From contig CAYZVO010000340.1 of the NCBI GenBank assembly GCA_964481655.1, positions 1 to 5,316 of the forward strand: a DNA stretch of 5,316 nt. The letters run 5' to 3'. The DNA is from CALDOK01 sp964481655. Its GTDB lineage: Bacteria; Myxococcota_A; UBA796; JAFGLY01. Every line of letters starts with the position of its first letter. The stretch's first letter is position 1. The notes under the pieces were generated by a model. That model was given only the letters and a program-made list of their open reading frames with translations, did no database searches and had not been told where the DNA came from. Shown here one piece after another: positions 1 through 5,316 of the stretch. The translations under genes were made by a program, and so were the position numbers.

Positions 1-2
1 CG

Positions 3-94
3 CGCCGGCAACCCCTACCTTTCGCCGAGAAACCCACGACTTGCCGGCGCGGGAGGGCCCAAAGCCGCCGGCAACCCCCACCCTTCGCCGTGAA
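3..94. repeat. Direct repeat pair, 63 bp apart, with interleaved inverted repeats
   Basis: Bases 3-31 recur at 66-94 with 26 of 29 positions identical (mismatches at 16/79, 20/83 and 28/91). Each copy carries the dyad TTC-N5-GAA (21-31 and 84-94). Between them, TTGCCGGCGCG at 41-51 is the exact reverse complement of bases 1-11, and its first nine bases are the reverse complement of 66-74. The middle arm could therefore pair with either side. GCCGGC is itself a palindrome, which inflates such matches. The structure may continue left of the window. It could be paired operator sites, the end of an upstream transcription unit, or a short intergenic repeat family. No T-tract follows, so a simple intrinsic terminator is not supported. 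Confidence 0.55.
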
Positions 95-189
95 CGCCCC
101 GAGCCTCCAGTCCCACCCACGAACCGCCCTTTGTACGCCCCCTCACACCCCCACCCCACCGATGGTCACGTTCGGCGTCCGGGGCCGTC

Positions 190-226
190 TTCGGTGCGTA
201 CGGTTCAGAAATCAGCCTGCACCGAA
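190..226 (+). promoter_or_regulatory. Inverted repeat in the leader of the YceI-like gene
   Basis: TTCGGTGC (190-197) and GCACCGAA (219-226) are perfect 8-bp inverted arms with a 21-base spacer. GGGG at 181-184 and CCCC at 227-230 could extend the stem past an asymmetric bulge. The right arm ends 36 bases before the start codon at 263. It could be an operator for a dimeric regulator or a 5' UTR hairpin. Nothing in the sequence decides between these. Confidence 0.4.
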
Positions 227-253
227 CCCCACAATCGCAATCCGCTGTCCTCT

Positions 254-257
254 GGAG
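254..257 (+). promoter_or_regulatory. Ribosome binding site for the YceI-like gene
   Basis: GGAG lies five bases before the ATG at 263. It selects this start over in-frame upstream starts such as the ATG at 41. The protein from 263 begins directly with a signal peptide, which supports the choice. Confidence 0.7.
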
Positions 258-262
258 TCACC

Positions 263-844
263 ATGCGCGCCACCACCCTCTTCGCCGCCGTCGCCGCCTT
301 CGCCATCCCCACCACCGTGGTGGGCGCCATCGCCGTCAACCAGGCCGCGGGCAGCCTCGAAGGCATGGGCATCACGCCCACCCACGACTTCCCCGTCAAC
401 GCCACCATCTTCGACATCGACATCTCCGATCCCGACGCCAAGGGCTTCCGCACCATCGAGGTGAGCGTGCCCGTCGAGGCCATCGACACCGACAGCGGCG
501 GCCGCGACGCCCACATGCGCTCCAGCATCTTCAAGGGCTACAAGGAGGCCGGCAAGAGCGCCGTGGTCTTCCAGGCTCGCACCGACAGCGCCCTCGAGGC
601 CGGCCCCGTGCAGCTCGACGGCCGCCTGACCATCGTCGGCCAGGCCCGCCCGCTCACCGTCACCGCCACCATCTCCGGCACCGATCCCCTGCGCGCTCAG
701 GGCAAGGCCAGCATCAACCTGGACGACTGGGGCATCAAGACCCCGGGCATCGGCCCCATGAAGGTCGATCCCAACGTCACCATGGGCTTCGACGTCGAGC
801 TGCCCGCCCCCAGCGGCAGCGCCGACATCTCCATGGCCGACTAG
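263..844 (+). CDS. YceI-like secreted (periplasmic) protein
   Basis: This gene encodes 193 residues. Residues 1-24 form a signal peptide (Arg2, hydrophobic stretch to about 23, likely cleavage after A-I-A at 22-24), so the product should be exported. The rest resembles the YceI family, small beta-barrel lipocalin-like proteins that bind isoprenoid or other hydrophobic ligands. Family hallmarks are the stretch VPVEAIDTDSGGRDAHMRS (69-87; the canonical form is close to asIdTgn..RDaHLrs), a V-F strand at 101-103, LTIVGQARPLTV (122-133; canonical LTIhGvtrPvtl) and a closing beta-rich segment. The N-terminal part reads THDFPVNA (40-47) rather than the common D-x-x-HS-x-v-F start, so it is a divergent member. 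Ligand and pathway cannot be read from the sequence. The gene stands alone and converges on the next gene, with a hairpin between them. Confidence 0.8.
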   Translation: MRATTLFAAVAAFAIPTTVVGAIAVNQAAGSLEGMGITPTHDFPVNATIFDIDISDPDAKGFRTIEVSVPVEAIDTDSGGRDAHMRSSIFKGYKEAGKSAVVFQARTDSALEAGPVQLDGRLTIVGQARPLTVTATISGTDPLRAQGKASINLDDWGIKTPGIGPMKVDPNVTMGFDVELPAPSGSADISMAD

Positions 845-862
845 CTCGATCCCGAGGCACCT

Positions 863-887
863 CGCGGGCAGCCCAGCGCTGCCCGCG
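863..887. terminator. Putative bidirectional terminator hairpin
   Basis: CGCGGGCAGC (863-872), loop CCAGC (873-877) and GCTGCCCGCG (878-887) form a perfect 10-bp G+C-rich stem with a 5-base loop. It lies in the 50-bp gap between the convergent stop codons at 842-844 (+) and 895-897 (-). No run of T follows on either strand. It fits a shared transcript end or 3' stabilising hairpin better than a textbook intrinsic terminator. Confidence 0.6.
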
Positions 888-894
888 TCGCGCT

Positions 895-1464
895 TCAGGG
901 CAGCTCGAGGTTCAGCTGAAAGCGCTTGCCGCCCTCGGGCAGGCTGTTCAGGTGGTTCAGGTAGACCGTGGGGATCTCGTCGTCCTCGGCCTGGGGGTTG
1001 TCCTCGAGGGCGTGCATGAAGTTCGCGATGTACTCGTTGCGCTCGAGGGTGCCCTCGACGTTGCAGGTGTGGGGGGCCTCGGGGCAGGTCCAGACGACGT
1101 CGATGGGCCGTTGGTCCTCGGGCATGTCACCGATGATGAGCTCGAAGCGGGACAGCAGGCCGGGATCGGGCTGCACGCCGGGCTCGTCGGGGCTCGCCGG
1201 CGCGATGGTGGGCGCCGCGATGCCGGGCTGCACCGGCTCGCCGGTCGGGGACGTCGGAGGCGCTGCGGAGGGAGCCGGGTCAGCACCCGGAGCGCCGACC
1301 ACCTCATCCAGCTGATCCGCCGACAGGTCGCCCGGGGCCAGCCGGGCCTTGCGCTCCTTGGGAGGCGTGTCCGGTGTCTCGGTGAGCCCACCACCGAACA
1401 GCGCGACGGCGAGGCCGATGGCGACGACGGCCAACACAGCGAGGATGAGCACGGGCTTCTTCAT
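895..1464 (-). CDS. Membrane-anchored protein with Pro/Ala-rich linker and small C-terminal domain, function unknown
   Basis: The gene encodes 189 residues and starts with GGGAGG (1469-1474) four bases before the ATG. Residues 1-3 (MKK) and a hydrophobic stretch at about 5-23 form a signal anchor with no lipobox Cys, so the protein probably sits in the inner membrane facing the periplasm. Residues 28-105 are low-complexity and rich in Pro, Ala, Gly and Asp, a flexible spacer. Residues 106-189 look like a compact alpha/beta domain: a strand near 107-111, a strand at 122-126, Cys127 and Cys134 (possible disulfide), a strand at 135-139, a helix NEYIANFMHALED (143-155), and strands at 165-171 and 180-188. 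This order recalls the small periplasmic domains of PilN/GspL/GspM-type assembly proteins. That is a fold-level resemblance only, and I do not name the gene. It is divergent from the M23 lipoprotein gene. Confidence 0.75.
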   Translation of the reverse strand: MKKPVLILAVLAVVAIGLAVALFGGGLTETPDTPPKERKARLAPGDLSADQLDEVVGAPGADPAPSAAPPTSPTGEPVQPGIAAPTIAPASPDEPGVQPDPGLLSRFELIIGDMPEDQRPIDVVWTCPEAPHTCNVEGTLERNEYIANFMHALEDNPQAEDDEIPTVYLNHLNSLPEGGKRFQLNLELP

Positions 1465-1515
1465 GGGACCTCCCTGCCAGGCCTAACCCGAGCCGTGGGC
1501 GGCGCCGTCCCCGAC

Positions 1516-1544
1516 TTGTATTCGACCGAACGTCAGATTATACG
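1516..1544 (+). promoter_or_regulatory. Sigma-70-like promoter for the M23 lipoprotein gene
   Basis: TTGTAT (1516-1521) and TATACG (1539-1544) are separated by 17 bases. Each is an imperfect match to the -35 and -10 consensus (TTG and TATA kept). Transcription would begin near 1551, leaving a short leader before the ATG at 1567. This -10 overlaps the minus-strand -10 by four bases, so the two promoters may compete. Confidence 0.4.
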
Positions 1545-1565
1545 CGACGCGTTCGCGGAGGTCCC
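1537..1565 (-). promoter_or_regulatory. Sigma-70-like promoter for the 189-residue protein gene
   Basis: On the minus strand there is a perfect TATAAT -10 box (plus coordinates 1537-1542), preceded by GGGACC (1560-1565) exactly 17 bases upstream. The -35 match is weak, keeping only the central GAC. It is a conspicuous A+T-rich spot in very G+C-rich DNA. The predicted leader to the ATG at 1464 is about 65 nt. The proposed -35 overlaps the ribosome binding region of the divergent gene. Confidence 0.5.
1557..1561 (+). promoter_or_regulatory. Ribosome binding site that sets the M23 lipoprotein start
   Basis: GGAGG lies five bases before the ATG at 1567. The same reading frame is open back to 952, but only 1567 combines a ribosome binding site with an immediate lipoprotein signal. 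Confidence 0.75.
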
Positions 1566-1566
1566 G

Positions 1567-2535
1567 ATGTCAAGCCTGCTTCTCGCCGCCCTGCTCGCCT
1601 GCGCCCCCGGCTGGGACCGGACCACCATCGGCGACCGGGCCGGAGACCCCGAGCGCGGCACGCGCCCAGACGCCGCCGGCGACCCCCTCGACGGAGAGGC
1701 CTCTCCCTCCTGGGTCGATCTGACCAGCCCGACCACCTGCACCGACCCCTGCACCTTCACCGCCAGCGCCTCCGACGACGTCGCCGCTGTGGCCTATGTG
1801 GTGGAGGGCTGGGATCTGGGCAGCTCATCCGACAGTGACTTCGCCCTCACCTACGACTTCTCTCACCTGGGCGACCGCAGCCTCGAGCTCTACGCCCTGG
1901 ACGCCCAGGGCAGCTTGATCGCCTGGGCGGGCGCGGACATCACCGTCCTCGAGCCCACCCCCGACGACGACGACACCGACTGCAGCGCCTACACCAGCAG
2001 CGAGCAGGAGTACGCCCCTGTCCAGACCACCGGCTCCGGCCTGCCCGGCGGCGCCACCAGCCTGAACTGGCTCTACCCGGCGGACTCCACCAACACGGTC
2101 GCCTTCGCCGGCACCCCCGGCTACGCCGCCAGCCACGAGGGCATGGACTACGTCCACGGCGACAGCGCCGTCAGCTCGGTGCCCGTCTACGCCGCCACCC
2201 ACGGCACCGTGGCCTACGTGCGGCTGGGCTGCCCCCAGAGCTCCACCTTCTCCCACAACGACGACCTGCGGGAATGCGGCTCGGGCTGGGGCAACCACGT
2301 GGTGGTGGACCACGGCGACGGCATCGTCACCCGCTACGCCCACCTGGACCCCGACGGCATCGATGTGCGAGTGGGCGACGCCATCACCACCTGGACCCGG
2401 CTGGGCTGGATGGGCAACAGCGGCCGCAGCGAGCTGCGCCACCTGCACTTCGAGCTGGGGACCAGCGCCGGGCTCGATCCCTGCGCCCCGGCCCAGTCCT
2501 TCGAGCGGGTCTACGATCCGGCAGGGCTGCTCTAG
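1567..2535 (+). CDS. M23-family (LytM-type) metallopeptidase lipoprotein
   Basis: The gene encodes 322 residues. The signal is very short: a hydrophobic stretch runs straight from the start to L-L-A-Cys12, a lipobox, although the usual N-terminal Lys/Arg is missing. Residues 23-48 are a Pro/Asp-rich spacer. Residues 49-128 form an Ig/PKD-like beta region with a close Cys pair (58, 62), followed by an acidic linker (132-138). The M23 domain covers about 175-312 and carries all expected zinc and catalytic residues: His190-x3-Asp194 (HEGMD), His259 in RYAHL, and His292/His294 in HLHFELG. Cys222 and Cys237 bracket an insertion ahead of the GNHVVVDHG strand and may form a disulfide. Known M23 enzymes are endopeptidases that cut peptidoglycan cross-bridges or stem peptides. 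With the metal site complete, an active cell-wall hydrolase anchored in the envelope is likely. Its exact bond is unknown. It converges on the TetR gene with overlapping stops. Confidence 0.9.
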   Translation: MSSLLLAALLACAPGWDRTTIGDRAGDPERGTRPDAAGDPLDGEASPSWVDLTSPTTCTDPCTFTASASDDVAAVAYVVEGWDLGSSSDSDFALTYDFSHLGDRSLELYALDAQGSLIAWAGADITVLEPTPDDDDTDCSAYTSSEQEYAPVQTTGSGLPGGATSLNWLYPADSTNTVAFAGTPGYAASHEGMDYVHGDSAVSSVPVYAATHGTVAYVRLGCPQSSTFSHNDDLRECGSGWGNHVVVDHGDGIVTRYAHLDPDGIDVRVGDAITTWTRLGWMGNSGRSELRHLHFELGTSAGLDPCAPAQSFERVYDPAGLL

Positions 2536-2540
2536 CCCTG
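2522..2540. terminator. Small hairpin spanning the shared convergent stop codons
   Basis: CAGGGCT (2522-2528), loop GCTCT (2529-2533) and AGCCCTG (2534-2540) form a 7-bp perfect stem. The CTAG at 2532-2535 holds both stop codons: TAG of the M23 gene at 2533-2535 and TAG of the TetR gene read from 2534-2532. It could act as a minimal bidirectional transcript end. There is no T-tract, so termination activity is uncertain. Confidence 0.35.
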
Positions 2541-3272
2541 GTTCGCCTGGTCCATCGCCGCCTTGAGCGCGTCGATGTCGATCTGGACCTGCACGCCCGC
2601 GATGGCGTCGTCGCTGCCGATGGCGCGCTTCACCAGGTCGAGGATCTGGTCGACCATCGCCCGCTGCTGATCGACCGGAAAGCGGTCCTCGAGCTCCGGG
2701 TGGGAGCAGAACTCGATCATGTCCATGCCGAGGTTTCGCTGCATGGCCAGGTCCATGCCCAGCATCACCTGCGCCAGCGCGAACTCAGCGGCCACGTCGA
2801 GGTCCAGGTCCGTGCGCACCTGCCCCATGGCCTGCCCCTGCTGCAGCAACAGCTTCCAGTTGCGCCGGGCGATGGTCTGGAACTCGGTGACGAGGCCCTG
2901 CAGCTCGGGATCGCCGCTGGGGTGCCACAAAACGGCCGCGATGCGCGAGAGCTTGGGGTTGCTCAGCCCGTAACGAAGCCCCGCGATGAACATCTGGGAG
3001 AGCTGCTCCCAGAAGTCCCCGGGCTCGGGCGGGGTCATGTCCCGGATGGTCTCCAGCTTGCGCTGGGCGCCCACGTCGTACAGCAGCCACTTGAACAGCA
3101 CGATCTTGCCGTCGAAGTACTGATAGAAGCTGCCCTTGGCGATCTTGGCGCGGGCCACGATGCGGGAGATGCTGGCGCCGGTGTAGCCCTTCTCGGCGAA
3201 CTCATCGATGGCGGCCTCGGCGATGCGGGCGCGCTTGGCTTCGGGGAGGTTGAAGAAGGTGTCTTTGGGCAT
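2532..3272 (-). CDS. TetR/AcrR-family transcriptional regulator
   Basis: The gene encodes 246 residues. Residues 11-57 are a typical TetR N-terminal DNA-binding domain: helix 1 RARIAEAAIDEFAEKGY (14-30), the TGASI-x-R-I-V turn (31-39), and recognition region AKGSFYQYFDGKIVLF (45-60). The start FFNLPEAKR is common in this family. The remaining about 185 residues form the helical ligand-binding and dimerisation half. At 246 residues it is longer than the usual 190-220, with an extra C-terminal helical tail after about 220. The ligand is not predictable. The gene lies last in the minus-strand run, 81 nt after the LolA-like gene, so it probably controls that operon by feedback. The ribosome binding site is weak (GAGA-like), suggesting low expression. 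Confidence 0.88.
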   Translation of the reverse strand: MPKDTFFNLPEAKRARIAEAAIDEFAEKGYTGASISRIVARAKIAKGSFYQYFDGKIVLFKWLLYDVGAQRKLETIRDMTPPEPGDFWEQLSQMFIAGLRYGLSNPKLSRIAAVLWHPSGDPELQGLVTEFQTIARRNWKLLLQQGQAMGQVRTDLDLDVAAEFALAQVMLGMDLAMQRNLGMDMIEFCSHPELEDRFPVDQQRAMVDQILDLVKRAIGSDDAIAGVQVQIDIDALKAAMDQANQG

Positions 3273-3303
3273 GGGTCTCGGCGGTCGCGTGATCGTCGGG
3301 AAG

Positions 3304-3343
3304 CATGGGAACGGAGGAGGCCGGCGGCCACCCCCGTTCCATG
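3304..3343. promoter_or_regulatory. Long imperfect palindrome between the LolA-like and TetR genes
   Basis: CATGGGAACGG (3304-3314) pairs with CCGTTCCATG (3334-3343) with one bulged G. The stem continues inward through 3315-3317 with 3331-3333, one A/A mismatch (3318/3330), then GGCC with GGCC (3319-3322 with 3326-3329) around a 3-base loop. In minus-strand RNA this would be a long, very stable hairpin 31 bases upstream of the TetR start codon. No U-tract follows. It may be an operator for the TetR protein, an intercistronic terminator or attenuator, or a processing and stability hairpin. Confidence 0.55.
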
Positions 3344-3353
3344 AACGTGTGGC

Positions 3354-4121
3354 CTACTTCTTGAGGGCCTGCAGCGTGAAGGTCGAGTCCGGGATGTCCA
3401 CGTCGAAGTCGATCTCGTCGTAGATGACCTCGGTGAACTCGTCGGGCTCATCCGCGGGCACCAGGATCATGCGGCCAGCGATCATGCGACCCTCGACCTC
3501 CTTGTAGTCCGTGAACGACATGGTGCGGACCAATTCGCCGTCCTCGTCCCAGTAGGTGATCTCGGTGGGGTTCTCATCGGGGCGCAGCTTGACCACGATC
3601 TTGCCCCAGACCACCGCGGCGTCTTCCCGGGCGATGCACTCGACGATGTACTCCTCGGAGCCATCGACACCCGGCTCGGCCGTGAGATCGAAGTCGAAGT
3701 CGTCGGCCATGCGGGACTCCTTCACCAGGTCGTCGTTGGTGAAGTGGGAGCCCATCCAGGAGCCGGACATCATGCCCGCGGGCACCTTCATGGTGCGGTC
3801 CACCTTGGGCAGGTAGTTCCAGATGTTGTCCTCGACCTTGAGGGTGGCCATGCCGGCCTCCTTGGCCGGGGAGAGGATCTTGGTCAGGGAGTGTTCCTCG
3901 CCCTTGGCCCAGCCCTCCATGGTCAGGGTGCGGTCCCAGCGGGCCGTCTTGACGTGCATGGTGACCTTCGAGTAGCTCGAGGCCCCCCGGTGCATGTCAT
4001 CGGTGGCGTCCAGCAGGTCCCGGGCGCGCTGCTGGGACTCGGTGAGCTCGGCCTCCTGCGCGATGGCGGTGGTGGCGAACAGCCCGAGGGCGGCGGCGAT
4101 GGTGATCAGGGAGCGGCGCAT
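3354..4121 (-). CDS. LolA-like outer-membrane lipoprotein-sorting protein (periplasmic)
   Basis: The gene encodes 255 residues. Residues 1-21 are a signal peptide (RR at 2-3, hydrophobic core, cleavage after A-I-A before Gln22), so the protein is periplasmic. The mature part matches the COG2834 type 'outer membrane lipoprotein-sorting protein' family, LolA/LolB-like half-barrels. Its family-typical segment is WNYLPKVDRTMKVP (101-114), followed by MGSHFTNDDLVKES (123-136). It lacks the true LolA length and context. Members of this wider group are known or thought to carry lipoproteins or other lipids across the periplasm, often beside a dedicated exporter. The C-terminal third is acidic (222-246). 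The start is set by AGGAGG at 4128-4133, six bases upstream and inside the ATPase gene's last codons. The ATG lies one base after the ATPase stop, so translation is probably coupled. Cargo is unknown. Confidence 0.85.
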   Translation of the reverse strand: MRRSLITIAAALGLFATTAIAQEAELTESQQRARDLLDATDDMHRGASSYSKVTMHVKTARWDRTLTMEGWAKGEEHSLTKILSPAKEAGMATLKVEDNIWNYLPKVDRTMKVPAGMMSGSWMGSHFTNDDLVKESRMADDFDFDLTAEPGVDGSEEYIVECIAREDAAVVWGKIVVKLRPDENPTEITYWDEDGELVRTMSFTDYKEVEGRMIAGRMILVPADEPDEFTEVIYDEIDFDVDIPDSTFTLQALKK

Positions 4122-4122
4122 G

Positions 4123-4818
<696 letters not shown>

Positions 4819-4826
4819 GAGGGACC

Positions 4827-5316
4827 TCAGACCAGATTGATGGATTCGATGGGATCGACGCGACCGGCCTTCCAGGCCGGGTAGACCCCGGCGAGGATGG
4901 TGGCGCCGAGGATGGCGATGATGATGGCGGCGGCGCTCTCGGGGAAGATGCCGAAGGGCAGGACCGGGTCCATGCCCACGCCGGAGACGTCCATGGAGCC
5001 GTGTTTGTCCAGGATGCCCATGTCCATGTAGACCTGGGTGAAGTCCAACCCCGTGGCGACGAGCTTGTTGTAGACGGGGATGGTCGGGATGGCGCAGGCG
5101 ATCAAGCCCAGGATGGCCAAGATGCCGCTCTCGGCCATCACCAGCCGGAACAACTGCCCGGGCTGGTAGCCGATGGCCATCATCACGCCGAACTCCCGGA
5201 CGCGCTCCATGACGCTCATGAAGATGGTGTTGAAGATGCCCGCGGCGACCAGGATGCCGATGACGATGCTCATCACCGCGCCGCCGCCCTTCTTCATGGC
5301 GATGAAGGTCTTGATC
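4827..5316 (-). CDS. ABC transporter permease, FtsX/LolC/MacB-type (3' end, partial)
   Basis: Only the C-terminal 162 residues are visible. The frame stays open to the window edge, where I-K-T-F-I-A precedes the internal Met at 5297, so that Met is not the start. The part seen is the FtsX domain (PF02687 type). A first membrane helix (about VMSIVIG to IFMSV) is followed by the cytoplasmic coupling segment MERVREFGVMMAIGYQPGQL, a second helix (AESGILAILGLIACAIP), an extracytoplasmic loop of about 45 residues, and a last helix (AAAIIIAILGATILAGVYPA) ending in the family tail WKAGRVDPIESINLV. It should form the membrane partner of the adjacent ATPase, probably as homo- or heterodimer with a second permease outside the window. 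The N-terminal helix and periplasmic domain that would separate LolC, LolE and MacB are not visible. Confidence 0.9.
   Translation of the reverse strand, partial: IKTFIAMKKGGGAVMSIVIGILVAAGIFNTIFMSVMERVREFGVMMAIGYQPGQLFRLVMAESGILAILGLIACAIPTIPVYNKLVATGLDFTQVYMDMGILDKHGSMDVSGVGMDPVLPFGIFPESAAAIIIAILGATILAGVYPAWKAGRVDPIESINLV

Larger units (their letters stand above)
95..262 (+). other. Non-coding leader upstream of the YceI-like gene
   Basis: This stretch is C-rich in its first half. It stays open in the frame of the downstream gene from base 41, but its translation is proline- and arginine-rich without domain character. The true start at 263 has its own ribosome binding site and signal peptide, so I treat this as untranslated. 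I cannot pick a convincing -35/-10 pair. The one clear structure is the inverted repeat at 190-226. Confidence 0.5.

Noticed and set aside
144..170. Possible third copy of the left-edge direct repeat
   Set aside because: Similarity is limited to the C-rich run. The TTCGCCG core and the GAA half of the dyad are missing.
41..262. N-terminal extension of the YceI-like gene from an ATG at 41
   Set aside because: It would put about 74 Pro/Arg-rich residues before a good signal peptide, while the ATG at 263 has GGAG at the right distance.
845..856. Short CTCG/CGAG stem just after the YceI-like stop
   Set aside because: Only four base pairs, expected by chance at this base composition. The 10-bp stem at 863-887 is the better candidate.
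952..1566. Long in-frame extension upstream of the M23 gene
   Set aside because: It is antisense to the well-supported 189-residue gene, and its composition is that of a mirrored G+C-rich gene. The start at 1567 has GGAGG and a lipobox.
2274..3344. 356-codon open frame on the plus strand
   Set aside because: It lies over the M23 3' end and antisense to the TetR gene, is His/Arg/Leu-rich without domains, and reflects stop-poor G+C-rich DNA.
5278..5297. Met at 5297 as the start of a short permease gene
   Set aside because: The frame is open upstream to the window edge, and the sequence begins at the FtsX-domain membrane helix, so this is an internal Met of a truncated view.

Overview
The window is GC-rich bacterial DNA, roughly two thirds G+C by eye, with strong third-position G/C and GGAGG-type ribosome binding sites. 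It is densely packed and looks chromosomal. Signal peptides, lipoproteins, a periplasmic M23 peptidase and a lipoprotein-sorting module point to a Gram-negative with an outer membrane. Composition, the very short lipoprotein signal and the style of the M23 lipoprotein suggest Myxococcota or a related former-deltaproteobacterial lineage. That placement is inference, because no marker gene is present. I see no RNA gene, CRISPR array, transposase or phage gene.

Left part (1-1566). Bases 1-262 are a non-coding leader with a 63-bp-spaced direct repeat, overlapping inverted repeats and a stem close to the first gene. The first gene is a secreted YceI-like protein (263-844, +). It converges on a membrane-anchored protein with a Pro/Ala-rich linker (895-1464, -), with a 10-bp hairpin between them. 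That protein is divergent from the next gene, and the 102-bp gap holds two overlapping back-to-back promoter candidates.

Middle (1567-2535, +). This gene encodes a lipoprotein with an Ig/PKD-like region and a complete M23 (LytM-type) metallopeptidase domain. Its stop codon overlaps the stop of the converging TetR gene in a single CTAG, which lies partly in the loop of a small hairpin.

Right part (2532-5316, -). This is an apparent operon, read right to left: an FtsX/LolC/MacB-type permease (3' end only, running off the window), a LolD/MacB-type ABC ATPase, a LolA-like periplasmic lipoprotein-sorting protein, and a TetR-family regulator. The first three genes are separated by 8 and 1 nt and are probably translationally coupled. 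The regulator follows after 81 nt that contain a long near-perfect hairpin. The simplest reading is an inner-membrane machine that passes a lipoprotein or other hydrophobic substrate to its own periplasmic carrier, with a linked repressor.

Nothing here is a clear new system. The best leads are the ABC-permease/LolA-like/TetR module with its intercistronic palindrome, the overlapping divergent promoters, the possible PilN/GspL-like fold of the 189-residue anchored protein, and the repeat structure at the left edge.
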